Shown: positions 1 to 10,479 of the stretch, piece by piece | Position numbering within the stretch: the stretch's first letter is position 1 | Layout: every line of letters starts with the position of its first letter | Source: Symbiodinium sp. CCMP2592 | Taxonomy: Eukaryota > Sar > Dinophyceae > Suessiales > Symbiodiniaceae | Direction: 5' to 3' | Assembly (NCBI GenBank): GCA_905221615.1 | Contig: CAJNDT010003835.1 | Span: 425,793-489,792 of the forward strand | DNA length: 64,000 nt | The notes under the pieces: model-generated | What the model was told of the DNA's origin: nothing | The model's database searches: none | Seen by the model: the letters and a program-made list of their open reading frames with translations, nothing else | Translations under genes and position numbers: made by a program

Positions 1-203
1 CGTGGGGTTTCTAGGAGGGAAAGAGGGGCGCAGGAGTCACTTTGCATGTCTCACTTTACCCGCACCATTTCTTGACGTTCGGGTTCATGCCTACGTACAT
101 AGACTTCAGGGTGTCGACATCTCCACGGACAGCTAGCAAGCAGCGCACCTGTCGGCGAGGTGATTTCGTTTCGTTCGTAGAAGCCAGAGGGGCCAAGGGC
201 TTA

Positions 204-316
204 CCCAGAGATTCCGATATCCCTTAATCAAGGAATATTCATTAGATTATATATAGTAGGATCCCTAATATGATTTAAGGAATATTCCTTAATTCAGGGA
301 TATTGGAGTCTCTGGG
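204..316. mobile_element. IE-A copy
   Basis: Inverted ends: CCCAGAGATTCCGATATCCC and GGGATATTGGAGTCTCTGGG. AT-rich centre with repeated TTAAGGAATATTCC. No coding capacity. Confidence 0.8.
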
Positions 317-1104
317 CACCGTCTTGACAGTGTTTGTGAGTTCGCTGATGCAAGTTTGTCCTTTCGCCCGCAACCGCCGAACATCGAAACCCCGTCTCGA
401 TGCAACTTATGGGGTTTCAGAACAGGAGGGACCGTATTCACGACATGTCCCCAAGCATGGGAGCAGTAGTGTGACCCACATCTTCTGAAATCATAGCCCC
501 AGACGGTACATCCAATACCCCCGTGCTTGAGGGATAAGAAGTATTCCTTAGTTAGTTGGCATGCCAAAATGTAATTTAGAGTCCGTAAGACTGGAATAAG
601 GAACCTCAAATATGCCGTCGGCGTAGGGGTCTATACGGATTACTACAAGGATTACTATAATAGGTTTAGCTGGCGATAATTTGAGACTGTGAGGGCAATG
701 AGATGTGTCTATCGATCCTTACAGTCATGGGAAGCCACAAGGAGTTTTAGACTCTTATTTCATAATTGGTTCCCGTTAAGTAACAGGTACCGAAGAAGTA
801 TCAAAGTATGGTTCTCCAAAGCCCAGATAAAGCCTTCATAGTTCTGGCAGGTGCAAGGATTGCGGGGCTTATAGGGTTCAGGGGACCGCCGTTTAGGGTT
901 TAGGGCTCGGAGACGAACCGAACCATCCCAAGCCCTTAGCCCCCAAAATCCCAAATCCACATCCCGAAACGCTCTCCGAGAAGAGAAGTTCCGGCCCTTG
1001 GAGGGTCGGGGGACTTAGTAAGTAGGTAGTAAGTAGACTTATAAGTACCCTAAAAGGGGCCCTAATTGGGGTTATGGTACTTAGAAGTCCTTAAAATAAC
1101 CAGT

Positions 1105-1380
1105 TACTAAGTCCCCCTAAACCCTAAACCCTTATAGAATCCCTATAGATCCCTTTAAAGGGGCCCTTTAAAGGAACCCCTTATAGTTACTAAGTCCCCC
1201 CCCACCCTCCAAGCCGGATTTAGGGTTTAGGAGCTTCCTTTCACGGTAAACCCCTATGCCCGAAACCCTAGAACCCGGCCCTAAACACTTTCCCTAAACC
1301 CTCACTCAACCCTAAATCCTAAACCTTGAACCCTAAGACCCAACCTTAAACCCCTAAACCCCTAAATCCTAAACTGTACT
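1105..1380. repeat. Interstitial telomere-like CCCTAAA repeats
   Basis: Many CCCTAAA/CCTAAACC units, degenerate and mixed with CCTTTAAAGG. The plant-type TTTAGGG repeat is also the dinoflagellate telomere unit. Similar blocks lie at 1850-1893, 7530-7580, 13225-13330 (TTTAGGG sense), 30760-30830, 35560-36120 and 43770-44110. Confidence 0.85.
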
Positions 1381-1385
1381 CAACC

Positions 1386-1442
1386 CTGTCTGGAAAGGTG
1401 CTGTCCACACTGGAGGGGCAGCTCCTGAGCCAGAAGAGACTG
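1386..1442 (+). CDS. Candidate exon, unidentified gene
   Basis: An open stretch of 19 codons with strong G/C third-position bias (LSGKVLSTLEGQ, then LLSQKRL), followed by a possible GT donor at 1443. It is flanked by telomere-like repeats and an IE-C element. The upstream acceptor is not resolved and no family is recognised. Confidence 0.35.
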
Positions 1443-1477
1443 GTCTGAAGCTTGCTATTATGAGGAGTTCTGTAGTG

Positions 1478-1578
1478 TGGGAGTTTTCCGAAAATTAGGG
1501 GCACCTTAGTTTGGGGTCCTGATAATATGGATCCTACTATATAGGGTACTATATTAGGGTCCCCCTAGTCTCGGAATG
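1478..1578. mobile_element. IE-C copy, right end decayed
   Basis: The left end GGGAGTTTTCCGAAAATTAGG and core GGGTCCTGATAATATGGATC match IE-C. The right arm is mutated. Confidence 0.65.
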
Positions 1579-3916
1579 TCGGGCCTTTCGCACAGGTTGC
1601 GAAGAATTGGGTAAAGGGTTTATTTCGGGCTGTTGAGGCGTGGATTTTGGGGCCCGAATGCTTTTCTGGTTCTCGCGGGTTCATGGTTCAGGGATTCTGG
1701 AACTGTGAAGGCATGTTAGGTTTTGTGCATGAGACCGCTCTTTTGGGGAAAGCCATGAGTCAACTTGTGTGTCGTGACAGCAAGCGCATTAAACCAGAAA
1801 AGTGCGAGTGAGACCACGCATGTTCGAAAGCACCACCGGGCCTGCTACTGAAACCCTAAACCCTAAACCCCTAAACCCTAAACCCCTAAACCCTTGTGTG
1901 GGGTTTGCCTTTGGTATCTTTGGGGCTTGCCTACTATTATGACTTTCCTTCCATACTGCACTTTGTGTTGTATCACCCCACTATGCCCCTATCCCTACAT
2001 ACCCCTTACTTCAGCATGTTTTATACCCTTTGCTCTGGTCGTCTATGGGTAATCTAGTGTTATCTCCGTATTGAGCATACTCCACATAGGTCCCTGATTT
2101 ACTCGGCCAGTATACCCTAAGAAACCACTAACCCGCGCCCCGCGCCGGCAACATGGCACTGTCAAGTGGACTGGACATGCTAGAAGATGTATGAGCTGCA
2201 TGATAACTGCCTGTGATGGATTGCATGGAATTTACAGCTGCATCTGCATGGCCTCCGCTGCCAAACGTTTACATGTCTGCATGGCCTCAGCTGCCAAATG
2301 ACAAAGAGCCTGACATGTGAGTCTGCACGCTGGGTGTATAATATGGGCAGAAAGACGGCTGACCAAAGAGCTTACTATGACCTCTCGCTGTGAGAACAAC
2401 CCTGCTGGTTTTCTGGAATTTGTTTGCATGAGGCAGGGATCTCAGCGATGTGGCCGATGCCTGCCCAAGTCACTGACGGCGACTTCCCCTATGGATAACT
2501 GCATGAGGAACGCTTTGCCATACATATTTGGAGGCCATCCCTCCAGGAATTTATTGCATGATGGCAAGCACAACATGGGGAAGACATGGCTGACTAGACA
2601 AAATCGAGGAGGACGGTCAGTTGGCCTACATTATATGACTGTAAGAGATTGCATGAAGGGCTCTTGAAGATGAAGTATGAATTCATAACAACCTGCGGCC
2701 CCAACTCTGCATGCTTTTGCCATTAGCGCCGTTTTCGGCTGCTCTGGCAGATATGTGAACGAGCTGGAACATGTGACGTCGTCTGCCATGAGGTGACTGG
2801 ATATGATTGAGTGCGATGTACGCGTTGTGCTCAATCATGTCCAGACACCATCCAATGAGCTAATTCATACACTGAGGGGTGCATGCCAGAATTTGTTTCA
2901 AGTCAAGCATCGGGTCATCATACTGCAATGTAGTTATCTCGTCCTGTGGCTACGGGGTGAAATTTCTCTAGTCGAGTCGGGCAAATAGTCAAACCATATG
3001 TAGGTTGCTCCACATACTCCAACAGTTTCACCTTTGTCATCGATAGTGTCAGAATTAGATGCTCGTAACGTCGGTAACAAGCTGACTTTTGGGGATCGTC
3101 AAGTATTTGATCCCCACAACAGATCGCAGTGCCTGAGTCAACCCGGCTCTTCCCTGTCGCATATCACTACTGAATATTGTAGGGTCTGATCCCTATACCC
3201 GTGACCCTGAGCGATCTGCCGAGTATACTGCCTTGGAGTCCGAATGTCCCTGATGCTTCAACTTGGATTCCAAGGAGAGGTTTCGCAGACAGGTACAGTT
3301 ACTTTATGTGTTGATAGCCTTTGTTGCTGAAACGTAGTGACGAAGCCTCTTAGTGTCGTTTCACTTTGCAGACTCGAACTCATATGCCTCGCCTGGTTTG
3401 TCCGAGTGTGAGCGCCGAAACCCTAAACCGCCGACGTATCCGTGGAAATTGTCCGTTTCGGGGTGCGGGCTCAAGTAAATAGGGGTTAAACAAGGGTTTG
3501 CCAGGAGGATAACTTGAAGGAATAGCACGACAAGCGACTGTCTTCATCACTGACTTACCTCCGCTTTATTGTGAACCATTGTCGCAGCTGCGCACTCAGA
3601 ACTGGAACGTAAGATCAGCATGATGTTGCGGACTTCTCTTGCATCAAGTTCCTTGCTGCAAACGATAACTCCACGACCGCCTCTGCTTGCAAACTAAAGA
3701 CCCTCTCCACCTGCATCCTGCTACCGTGCACAGGCATAGACATCAACATGAGAATACTGAGAACAAGTCTTATTATTTCATTTTTGTTCTTGTTAGTATT
3801 GTTATTATTGCTATATTAAGATTATTGTTATTATGATTATTAGTATTATTTTTTATTGTATATATATTTATATATACACATATTTTGTAGGGTTTTACGG
3901 GTTTGGGGCTTTGCAG
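1579..3916. other. Mostly unexplained stretch
   Basis: Contains a CCCTAAA block (1850-1893), a region (2160-2860) with recurrent TGCATG and CTGCCAA motifs but no repeat period I can define, and a dispersed-repeat copy at 3358-3425. No supported gene. Confidence 0.5.
3358..3425. repeat. Dispersed repeat CCTCGCCTGGATTGTCCGAG, linked to CCCTAAA
   Basis: A unit of about 40 bases (GCCTCGCCTGGTTTGTCCGAG then TGTGAGCGCCGAAACCC) that runs into CCCTAAA. Other copies: 6351-6390, 6470-6510, 6527-6566, 9796-9835, 17888-17925, 29712-29758, 35984-36060 (two), 40110-40155, 43393-43425 and 43890-43930. The 3358 and 6320 copies share extra sequence upstream (TTTCACT...AGACTC). Confidence 0.85.
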
Positions 3917-4074
3917 GTTCGGGGCTTCCTGCTTCTAGTTCCGAAGCCCTCGAGTCGAGCGAGATGAGGAGCCGAATCCGAGCACCGGAGCTGTCTGCTA
4001 CCTCTTCCCCCGAGCGGCATGCTGCCGTGTACCGGGCGGGACAGCTGGAAATCATCTCCGAGGCACTTCCGGGG
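3917..4074 (+). CDS. Candidate internal exon, unidentified gene
   Basis: An AG acceptor at 3915-3916 is followed by an open frame with coding-type codon use (includes APELSATSSPERHAAVYRAG and LEIISEALPG). It ends at a possible GT donor at 4075, or at 4082 in the alternative reading. Splicing the GT at 4075 to the exon at 4886 keeps the frame. The intervening 800 bases hold a GGA-repeat tract and an IE-F element. Protein family not recognised. Confidence 0.5.
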
Positions 4075-4771
4075 GTGCAAGGTATGAAATTTCTACTCGG
4101 CCTCATGTCGGCGATAATCACTCCTTCATGTCTTATTACACGTGGTTTGGTCTTGACGCTCTGATTGTGTGAGTGTCAATTCGAGGTGAATATTGCTGTC
4201 GTGGCCATGGCTATTGCAGGAGTAGTCGTAATGGTAGCGGTGGTGGCGGCGGTGGTAAGCAGCAGTAGCAGGAGGAGGAGGAGGAGGAGGAGGAGGACTA
4301 GTAGTATATAATGTAAGCGCCTTTATCGTTAGAACAGGGGTTTTGGGGGCTTTCCTTAACACAACTTTAGTAAACGTACCCCCAAACCCCATTTAGTTAT
4401 TAAGGCCCGTAGGCAGATCGTCTAAAGGAACCCTTAAATGGTTCCCTTTTGTCAAAAGAACCCATTCTAATTATTAAAGCCCATACATTCGTACCAGGGA
4501 GCACAGAACCGAAGAAACTGTAGCCGGCTGTTGGTTGCCCAACTCTCAATTTTGCTTCAATAAAGTCGGCCCCGTGTACCTTTTAGGGTTTAGGTTTTAA
4601 GGTTTCGGGTTTACAGCTCGAGTCCGCGCTCAAAAGAAGGTTTCGGGTTTAGAGTATATAGGGTTTAGGATGGTTTAGGGTTTATGAATCGGCTCCACCT
4701 AGAAGCGAAGAGAAAGCGCGACTCCTTCCCGGCCCAGTCGGAAGCTTCAACCAAATAATCTAGGGGCATCC

Positions 4772-4870
4772 AGGGGCCTTAATAATTACCTATACTATCT
4801 TGGGGTTCCTTATTAAGTATAATGATAGTATAATGGGCCCCGAAACCCGATTCTAATCATTAAGGCCCCT
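4772..4870. mobile_element. IE-F copy
   Basis: AGGGGCCTTAATAATTACC left, ATTAAGGCCCCT right. The most frequent family in the window; the core carries TATACTAT and GGGCCCC with AACCC. Confidence 0.85.
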
Positions 4871-4885
4871 CTTTGATGTGTGCAG

Positions 4886-4945
4886 GCCCTCAAGGAGATC
4901 CAACGCAGACGCAAACACTTCTGTGGAGAGAACGGGCTGCTGGAG
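4886..4945 (+). CDS. Candidate internal exon, same unidentified gene
   Basis: An AG acceptor (4884-4885) is followed by 20 codons (ALKEIQRRRKHFCGENGLLE) and then GCGATT, a GC donor in the AG|GC context seen in the identified genes here. IE-F ends just upstream (4870), so the intron's 3' part is element-derived. No family recognised. Confidence 0.5.
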
Positions 4946-4984
4946 GCGATTTTCTGATGGTCTCGCGCCCCTTCATGTGTACCC

Positions 4985-5078
4985 TAGGCCTCCAGTTACC
5001 TAAACAGTGGCTTACTAAGCATGCGAAATATAGCCCAGTAGCCCATTGTTTTGGCAACTGGTGCCTTAGGGGGGTAGT
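4985..5078. mobile_element. Inverted-repeat element IE-N upstream of the retrogene
   Basis: The left end (CCAGTTACCTAAACAGTGG, from about 4991) is an imperfect inverse of the right end (ATTGTTTTGGCAACTGG, to about 5062), with outer CCTAGGC/GCCTTAGG. Non-coding, MITE-like. Its right arm superficially resembles a spliced-leader relic. Confidence 0.6.
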
Positions 5079-5101
5079 TTTCGGAACGGTTGCCCTGAAT
5101 C

Positions 5102-5138
5102 CCAATTTGGCTCAAGCCATTTTGGCTCAAGGCTCAAG
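5102..5138 (+). repeat. Tandem relict dinoflagellate spliced-leader sequences
   Basis: Three consecutive copies of the 3' part of the dinoflagellate spliced leader: 5102-5116 (one mismatch to CCATTTTGGCTCAAG), 5117-5131 (15/15 identical) and a truncated GCTCAAG at 5132-5138. The known leader carries CCGTAG before this 15-mer, and its internal AG can serve as acceptor in a later round of trans-splicing, which would leave exactly this 15-nt relic. Tandem copies imply repeated cycles of trans-splicing, reverse transcription and reinsertion of the gene that follows. Confidence 0.9.
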
Positions 5139-5173
5139 GTTTACAAGCGGGTCACCTCGATTTGCAGGCAAAA

Positions 5174-5917
5174 ATGCCTTGCCCATCCGCGTTAAAGTAC
5201 GCATGGGCCCTGATGGTTCTCCTGGCTGTTCCAGAAGCTGCGGAGGATGACTGTGAGTCCTTTCTGTCCACTCGCAAGTCCACCAGTGGAATCATTCAGC
5301 ACACCACGAACGGACTTTGCATCCCAGACAAGGACAAGAAAGTGCAAAGGTGGAACGTGTCAGAGAAGGTCTCAGTCGCAGTGCGAGACAACCACCTGGA
5401 CTTTGTCGGGTACCATGGTGCAACCTTGCACGGGGTCACCTTCAATCCAACTTGCTGGAGCATCACTCCGGGCCAACCAATAGAAGAGCGCTGTGTCATC
5501 GACGACGAGGGTGACAAACCCAACAGGGTAAAGGTTCTTTGTGGTAGACACTTATCCGATATGGTTGTCACAGATTTCCATGCGGGTATGTGGGGCAAAA
5601 ACAACTCCTTCCTGAGCCTCCAGGAGGACGGCAAGATGCTTGAATTGAATTTCGCCCTAGAAGGCATGATGACCTTCAAGTTCAAAGAGGGGGAGCACTG
5701 GCGGCGGGTGAAAACGGTCCGGATGCGCATTGCCCAGGGCAGCTGGAAGCGGTGGAACCCTTGGAACATCTATGTGATGGGCGAACGATGCGAAGATGTG
5801 GAGATTAGCATCGACGACGAGACCAAACCTTCTCATGAGCTTCAATGCAAGAACTTGGGGCTGGCCTTGCGCAGATGGGGAAACCATGTAATCAATGTTT
5901 CGCCATATCCCTATTGA
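5174..5917 (+). CDS. Intronless secreted or lumenal protein of unknown family (retrogene-like)
   Basis: A single open frame of 247 codons. The ATG at 5174 is preferred because the upstream in-frame extension is only four codons and lacks an ATG. The N-terminus is a short polar stretch, a hydrophobic core (YAWALMVLLAVPEAA, residues 9-23) and then an acidic, cysteine-containing mature region, which is a likely ER signal peptide. The rest is soluble, with scattered cysteines, a Trp-rich patch (WKRWNPWNIYV) near residue 195 and no family I recognise. Tandem spliced-leader relics lie 36-72 bases upstream, so the gene probably arose by reverse transcription of a trans-spliced mRNA; the absence of introns fits. 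It lies between exon-like patches of another + strand gene (4886-4945 and 6574-6648), so it may be nested in that gene's intron. Confident as a gene; function unknown. Confidence 0.8.
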   Translation: MPCPSALKYAWALMVLLAVPEAAEDDCESFLSTRKSTSGIIQHTTNGLCIPDKDKKVQRWNVSEKVSVAVRDNHLDFVGYHGATLHGVTFNPTCWSITPGQPIEERCVIDDEGDKPNRVKVLCGRHLSDMVVTDFHAGMWGKNNSFLSLQEDGKMLELNFALEGMMTFKFKEGEHWRRVKTVRMRIAQGSWKRWNPWNIYVMGERCEDVEISIDDETKPSHELQCKNLGLALRRWGNHVINVSPYPY

Positions 5918-6573
5918 GCCTTATAGAGACAATTTCCCTGCAGCAGCCCGGACATGCAAAGAGTCTTCCTGCGCCGGCAAGAGCCAGTAGCTGCATTAGA
6001 GCCAAAAGAGTCTAAGAGAAGTATTCTTCAGCAGTATTCGCACAAACTGCGGAAGATCAAGCCTGTCCCTGTTCGTAGAATTGCAAGTGGCGCTGACTGC
6101 AGAAAGGCGAATCTGCCTGCTTGCGATGGGTGCCGAATTTGAGTGAGCAGTTAGCAGTTGCAGAAGTGTTCTCGGCCCAGAGCCTGCGCCGAATGGTCGG
6201 CTAGACAGGCGGGCAGCATTGCAGCTGCCTTTGAAAGTCTTTCAAGGGGAGTGTCGGATGGACAAGTCTGCCTGGATCACGGACCACTGGTACATCCTTG
6301 CATTGTGTTCGACCGTGCGTTTCGTTTCACTCGTCAGACTCCAAACCACATGCCTCGCCTGGATTGTCCGAGTGTGAGCGCCGAAACCCGAAACGCTAGG
6401 CCTCCTCTTGTGAGGATGTGCCAAACCCGCTCCGCCGACTCCCTGAAGCCCCATAGCCTATGGGAATCCTCGCCGAGGTTTGTCCGAGAGTGAGTGCTGA
6501 AACCCTAAATCTCTCAACCCTTGAACCATGCCTCGCCGGGATTGCCCGAGTGTGAGCATCGAAATCCCTCCAG

Positions 6574-6648
6574 GAAGGCGAAGAGGAGGAGGGAGCGGAG
6601 GTGGACCCAGAAGAGGATGGCGAAGAAGAAGAGGCTGCGGAGAAGTAG
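6574..6648 (+). CDS. Candidate terminal exon with acidic C-terminus
   Basis: An AG acceptor at 6572-6573 opens a frame of 24 codons made mostly of Glu, Asp, Gly and Ala, ending in TAG at 6646-6648. It directly follows a copy of the dispersed CCTCGCC/TGTCCGAGTGTGAGC repeat. It may end the gene whose exons lie at 3917-4945, but the frame connection cannot be shown. Confidence 0.4.
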   Translation, partial: EGEEEEGAEVDPEEDGEEEEAAEK

Positions 6649-6655
6649 CTATCAG

Positions 6656-6657
<2 letters not shown>

Positions 6658-6692
<35 letters not shown>
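6658..6692. repeat. (TA)n microsatellite
   Basis: About 17 TA units, followed by TATG/TATA-rich sequence to about 6800. Confidence 0.95.
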
Positions 6693-6696
<4 letters not shown>

Positions 6697-7130
6697 ATTA
6701 AACACTATACTATATATACACATACATATGTATATGTTTATGTATGTGTACGTGTATATATATATATATGTATGTATATAATAACTGTATGTATATGTTG
6801 GTATATAATGTCGTACATTGCCCCCTATACGATGCTTGGTTTTTACGGAAGAAGACAACAGACGTTTCATGGTTGATGGTTCGGCTTATTATGTCGACCT
6901 TCCTGTTTTGCGCCGATTTCATACTATAGCCGCGAGAGAATATTGCATGTTGGAGTTCCCTGCACTTACCGCCGGTGTGTATTGCTTCTTCAGTGCCTGA
7001 AGTCTTCTTGTTAGGGCTTCTGAAGCCGTCGCAGCTTTGAACGCCGCCGTCAAACAAACCGCTGTCTAGCCTTACACAGCAAGCCATTCCGCGATCTCAT
7101 GTGATATTCTGCAACTCAGACCACTACTGT

Positions 7131-7228
7131 AGGGGTCTTCACAGTTACCTATACTATTTCGGTTTTTCATTATAATTACAGCATGATATACCCCAAAACC
7201 CTGTTCTAATTAATTATTAAGGCCCCTA
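7131..7228. mobile_element. IE-F copy
   Basis: AGGGGTCTTCACAGTTACC left, ATTATTAAGGCCCCT right; same core. Confidence 0.75.
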
Positions 7229-7639
7229 TATGACAGTACCACATCGCAGCAACAGCCCATACCCGCAGACCCTCGACTCTCCCCACCTTGATCTCTTCCC
7301 AGCACCGCTTGAAGGAGGAGGCTAGATGGCCCCGCCCCGCGACTTCGAAGCGCCGTCGGATTCTCTGAGCACCGCCCGAGCGGAGAGAAAAACATCGCGG
7401 TCGATTTTGAGGTGATGGGGAGGGAGGGTTTATAGTTTCAAGAGTTAGGAATGCCATTGGTCATTGGTCTTGGATTCAGGGCCGACAGGACATCTACTGC
7501 CCCCTTTGGATAGAGAGTTTACATAGAACCCCCTAAACCCTAAACCCAAACCCTAAACCCTAAACCCAAACCCTGAACCCAGTATCCCAGACCACGTCTC
7601 CAACACGGACTGCCGACTCTCCGCTCCGAACAGTCTCAC

Positions 7640-7810
7640 CCAGAGAGCCCAATACCCCTCAATTAAGGAAGATACCTTAAAGTATTTTACGGGGTCATAT
7701 TATGATTTAAGCTTCTATTCCCCTCAATTACGGAATATACCTTAAACTATAAGGGGTTCATATTATGATTTAAGCTGTATTCCTTCATTGAGGGGTATTG
7801 GGCTCTCTGA
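7640..7810. mobile_element. IE-B copy, internally duplicated
   Basis: Ends CCCAGAGAGCCCAATACCCC and GGGGTATTGGGCTCTCTG. The middle repeats the left-half unit, so it is longer than other copies. IE-B resembles IE-A, with GGGCTCTCTG ends. Confidence 0.75.
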
Positions 7811-8198
7811 GCATGCTAAGGTACGGAGTGGAGTATGCGCTGTGGTGCTACGTGAAACGGCTGAAAGTTCTGCGGGACGGAATGTTAGTGTCTCTTTGCT
7901 GCAGAGGCTAAAGGTTTTTCACTTCTTTATTGAGTCGGCTTCGTGACGTCTTGGGGAACAAGAACTCCTGCCATGCACATGGGGAAAACGAATTCCATGT
8001 TCTGGGAGACTACCACCGGAGGAGTCCACTGAAGGTCTCACATCAAGTCGACTCGGGCAATGCAGGGCCTGAGAGCCTTTTGGGAATCATGGACTCCTGA
8101 GTATGTCCCAGGTACTTGCAACATTCGGCGACTTAGTAATCAGGTTTACGATCGGTTGTAGCCCTAGTTAGTTAGTGTAGTTCGATCCATGTTTAGTA

Positions 8199-8300
8199 GG
8201 GAGTTTCCGAAAATAGGGGGTACCTTACTTGGGGGTCCTTATAATAAGGATCCTACTACTTAGGGTACTATATTAGGGTCCCCTATTTTCGGAAACTCCC
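8199..8300. mobile_element. IE-C copy with 4-bp target duplication
   Basis: Perfect GGGAGTTTCCGAAAATAGGG inverted ends. AGTA occurs on both sides. Confidence 0.88.
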
Positions 8301-8750
8301 AGTAAGTTCCCTGATCCATTGCATAGAGGTCGTGCAGGCTGAAGCTCATCCGGTCCGAGAAGTTGTCATAAGCCGGGTGAGCTTTAAGCTCCTCAAACCC
8401 TCCAAACTCTAAACCTTACAAGCCGTAAAGCCCTAAATCACCCGCCTCCCCCGCCCTCCAGGAGAGAACCCTAATCCTGATCAGGATCGACCTCTTCATC
8501 ATCGTTTGCGGCCTCGCACCTTGCTCCAGACCTGGAAGAACTGTGCTTGATATTGGAGTCTAGGGTTCTAGGGCTGCAGGGTTGTAGGGTGTTGGGTTCG
8601 GTCTTAGGTTCAGTGAAGCCCACGTCGTTCGAGAACTTGGGACTTTGTGGTTCTCGCAAGCCACATCGGAATCACCGATCTATCGAAGGAGTTTGTTCTC
8701 TCGTGGCTGGCTTTGTTTTCCTTTCATTGCCTTTAGTTGCTGCTGCTGTG

Positions 8751-8753
8751 TGT

Positions 8754-8796
<43 letters not shown>
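8751..8796. repeat. (GT)n microsatellite
   Basis: About 20 GT units. Confidence 0.95.
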
Positions 8797-8798
<2 letters not shown>

Positions 8799-9871
8799 GA
8801 GGCATTGTGGCAAGCGATAAATGCGATCATCAAACTCGTGAACCTTCTTCTTACGACGGCGGCGGTTGGATTTACCGTTCTTGCATGCTGAGCCACTGAG
8901 CAACTCAAGGTGAATTATTGTCTTACTGTTGTTACGTGTACTCTGTACTCCCCGTTCTGGCTGATTCTGGCTGGTTATGGTGCTGACTGGCTTTTCATCG
9001 TTGTTTATTGAACTATTGACGTTGGCTGTTGATGTTTTGCGGTTCGGATGGATACGTGTCGACTGATTTGTGTTCCTTGGGGTCTTCCAGGTTATCGTGG
9101 CTCGCTTCGTTCTGCTTCACCTAGCAGTGGCGCGTATTTCTTTGCCACTGTGGGCTCGGCGATGCTCTTGGGTTCGCCGGGGTTGAATCTTAACATGCGG
9201 CTTCAGACAGTAAGGGAACTTCACAGACATTAGCTCAGTGTATGGAGACCTCACGGAACGGACCCTCCATATTTGGAAGCCCCCAAAAGCAGAGTTGGCC
9301 TTGACTTCGGGTTTCCACGATTAGCGCGACATGTACACTCACAAAAAATGCTCAGGAGCCCTATACACACACTCACCGAAATCGTTATAAACCCGAAACT
9401 GCCCAAAATCCTAAGCAAGCAGGCAGAGGTCTTGATGTCGGAGGCCAGCGGCAATGTCTTCGCACCCTCGGTTGCAAGGAACAGGAGTGCGAAGTGTCTT
9501 TTTGGAACATCCTTTCAATCTTCTAGCCCTGCACCACCTTACCATAAGGCCTCCGCTATAGCCCTATAGCGCTTACGACTATGAGCCCTCTACATAAAGC
9601 CAAAAGCCTGATGAGGAAACCTTTCGTAGACCTTGCAGCGCCTTTGACAGTACCTTGAAGCAACCAAAACCCTGAACAACCTAATCCATTTAATTGTTAA
9701 CCAAGACCTACATACAGCGCGGACCCTCGAAGCCAAATTGAAATCTTGATAGAGCTTTGTAAACACCTTAAACCCTAGCCCCTAAACCCCTTAAGCCTCG
9801 CACGGCTTGTCCGAGTGTGCGCGCCGAAACTCCTCAACCCAAATAACCCTTGTAGAATTCCCTTGCTAAAC

Positions 9872-9983
9872 CCGGAGAGCCCAATATCCCTTAATTCAGG
9901 AATATAGCTTAAATCATAATTTGAACCCCCTTATAGTTGAAGGTAATTATATTCCTTAATTAAGGGGTATTGGGCTCTCTGGG
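9872..9983. mobile_element. IE-B copy just before the channel S4 exon
   Basis: Ends CCGGAGAGCCCAATATCCC and GGTATTGGGCTCTCTGGG. Ends 24 bases before the S4 exon. Confidence 0.8.
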
Positions 9984-10007
9984 AACCCTGAACCCTGAGT
10001 CGCCCAG

Positions 10008-10422
10008 GTTGAGAACTTCAGCCTGCTCCGCGTAATGCGCATCGCTCGCATTGCCCGACGCTCTGCTCAGAGTTGAGAAATGCCTGGAACCTTACTAACC
10101 CAATGTAGGAACCTGATTTTGTTCAGGGTCTCTTCAAAGGGGCCTATAAGGGTACTATAATAATGTGGGAACCTTATTAAGAAACCCTGGGCCTATAACC
10201 CCCAAAATAGTACGATTCATACAAAGAACCCTAATAAAGGCCCAAGGTCTCTTACTGAGGTTCCTACACTACCCTTGTTAAGGACTTGTACATGGAAAGC
10301 ATCATAAGGGGCCCGAACAAGATAGGCTCCGGGTACAAGTGAATCCCCACGTCGCCTTGTACATGGTTGTTTTTCACTGTATGTTATACGATGAAAAACA
10401 GTAGCATATTTGATAATGATGA

Positions 10423-10479
<57 letters not shown>

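Larger units (their letters stand above)
1..1385. other. Gene-poor stretch
   Basis: IE-A at 204-316, then GGGTTTAGGG/CCCTAAA-like DNA from about 880 and CCTTTAAAGG repeats. Short open frames have no coding bias. Confidence 0.6.
6649..10007. other. Gene-poor stretch upstream of the channel S4 exon
   Basis: Holds (TA)n, IE-F, IE-B, IE-C and (GT)n. Possible exon-like patches near 8311-8370 (open on both strands; the minus reading AYDNFSDRMSFSLHDLYAMD has the stronger codon bias) and 9430-9475 (EVLMSEASGNVFA). S1-S3 of the channel should be here or further upstream but were not identified. Confidence 0.45.

Noticed and set aside
5035-5060. AGTAGCCCATTGTTTTGGCA as a fourth spliced-leader relic
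   Set aside because: It is the right arm of inverted-repeat element IE-N (pairs with 4991-5010), which explains the similarity better.
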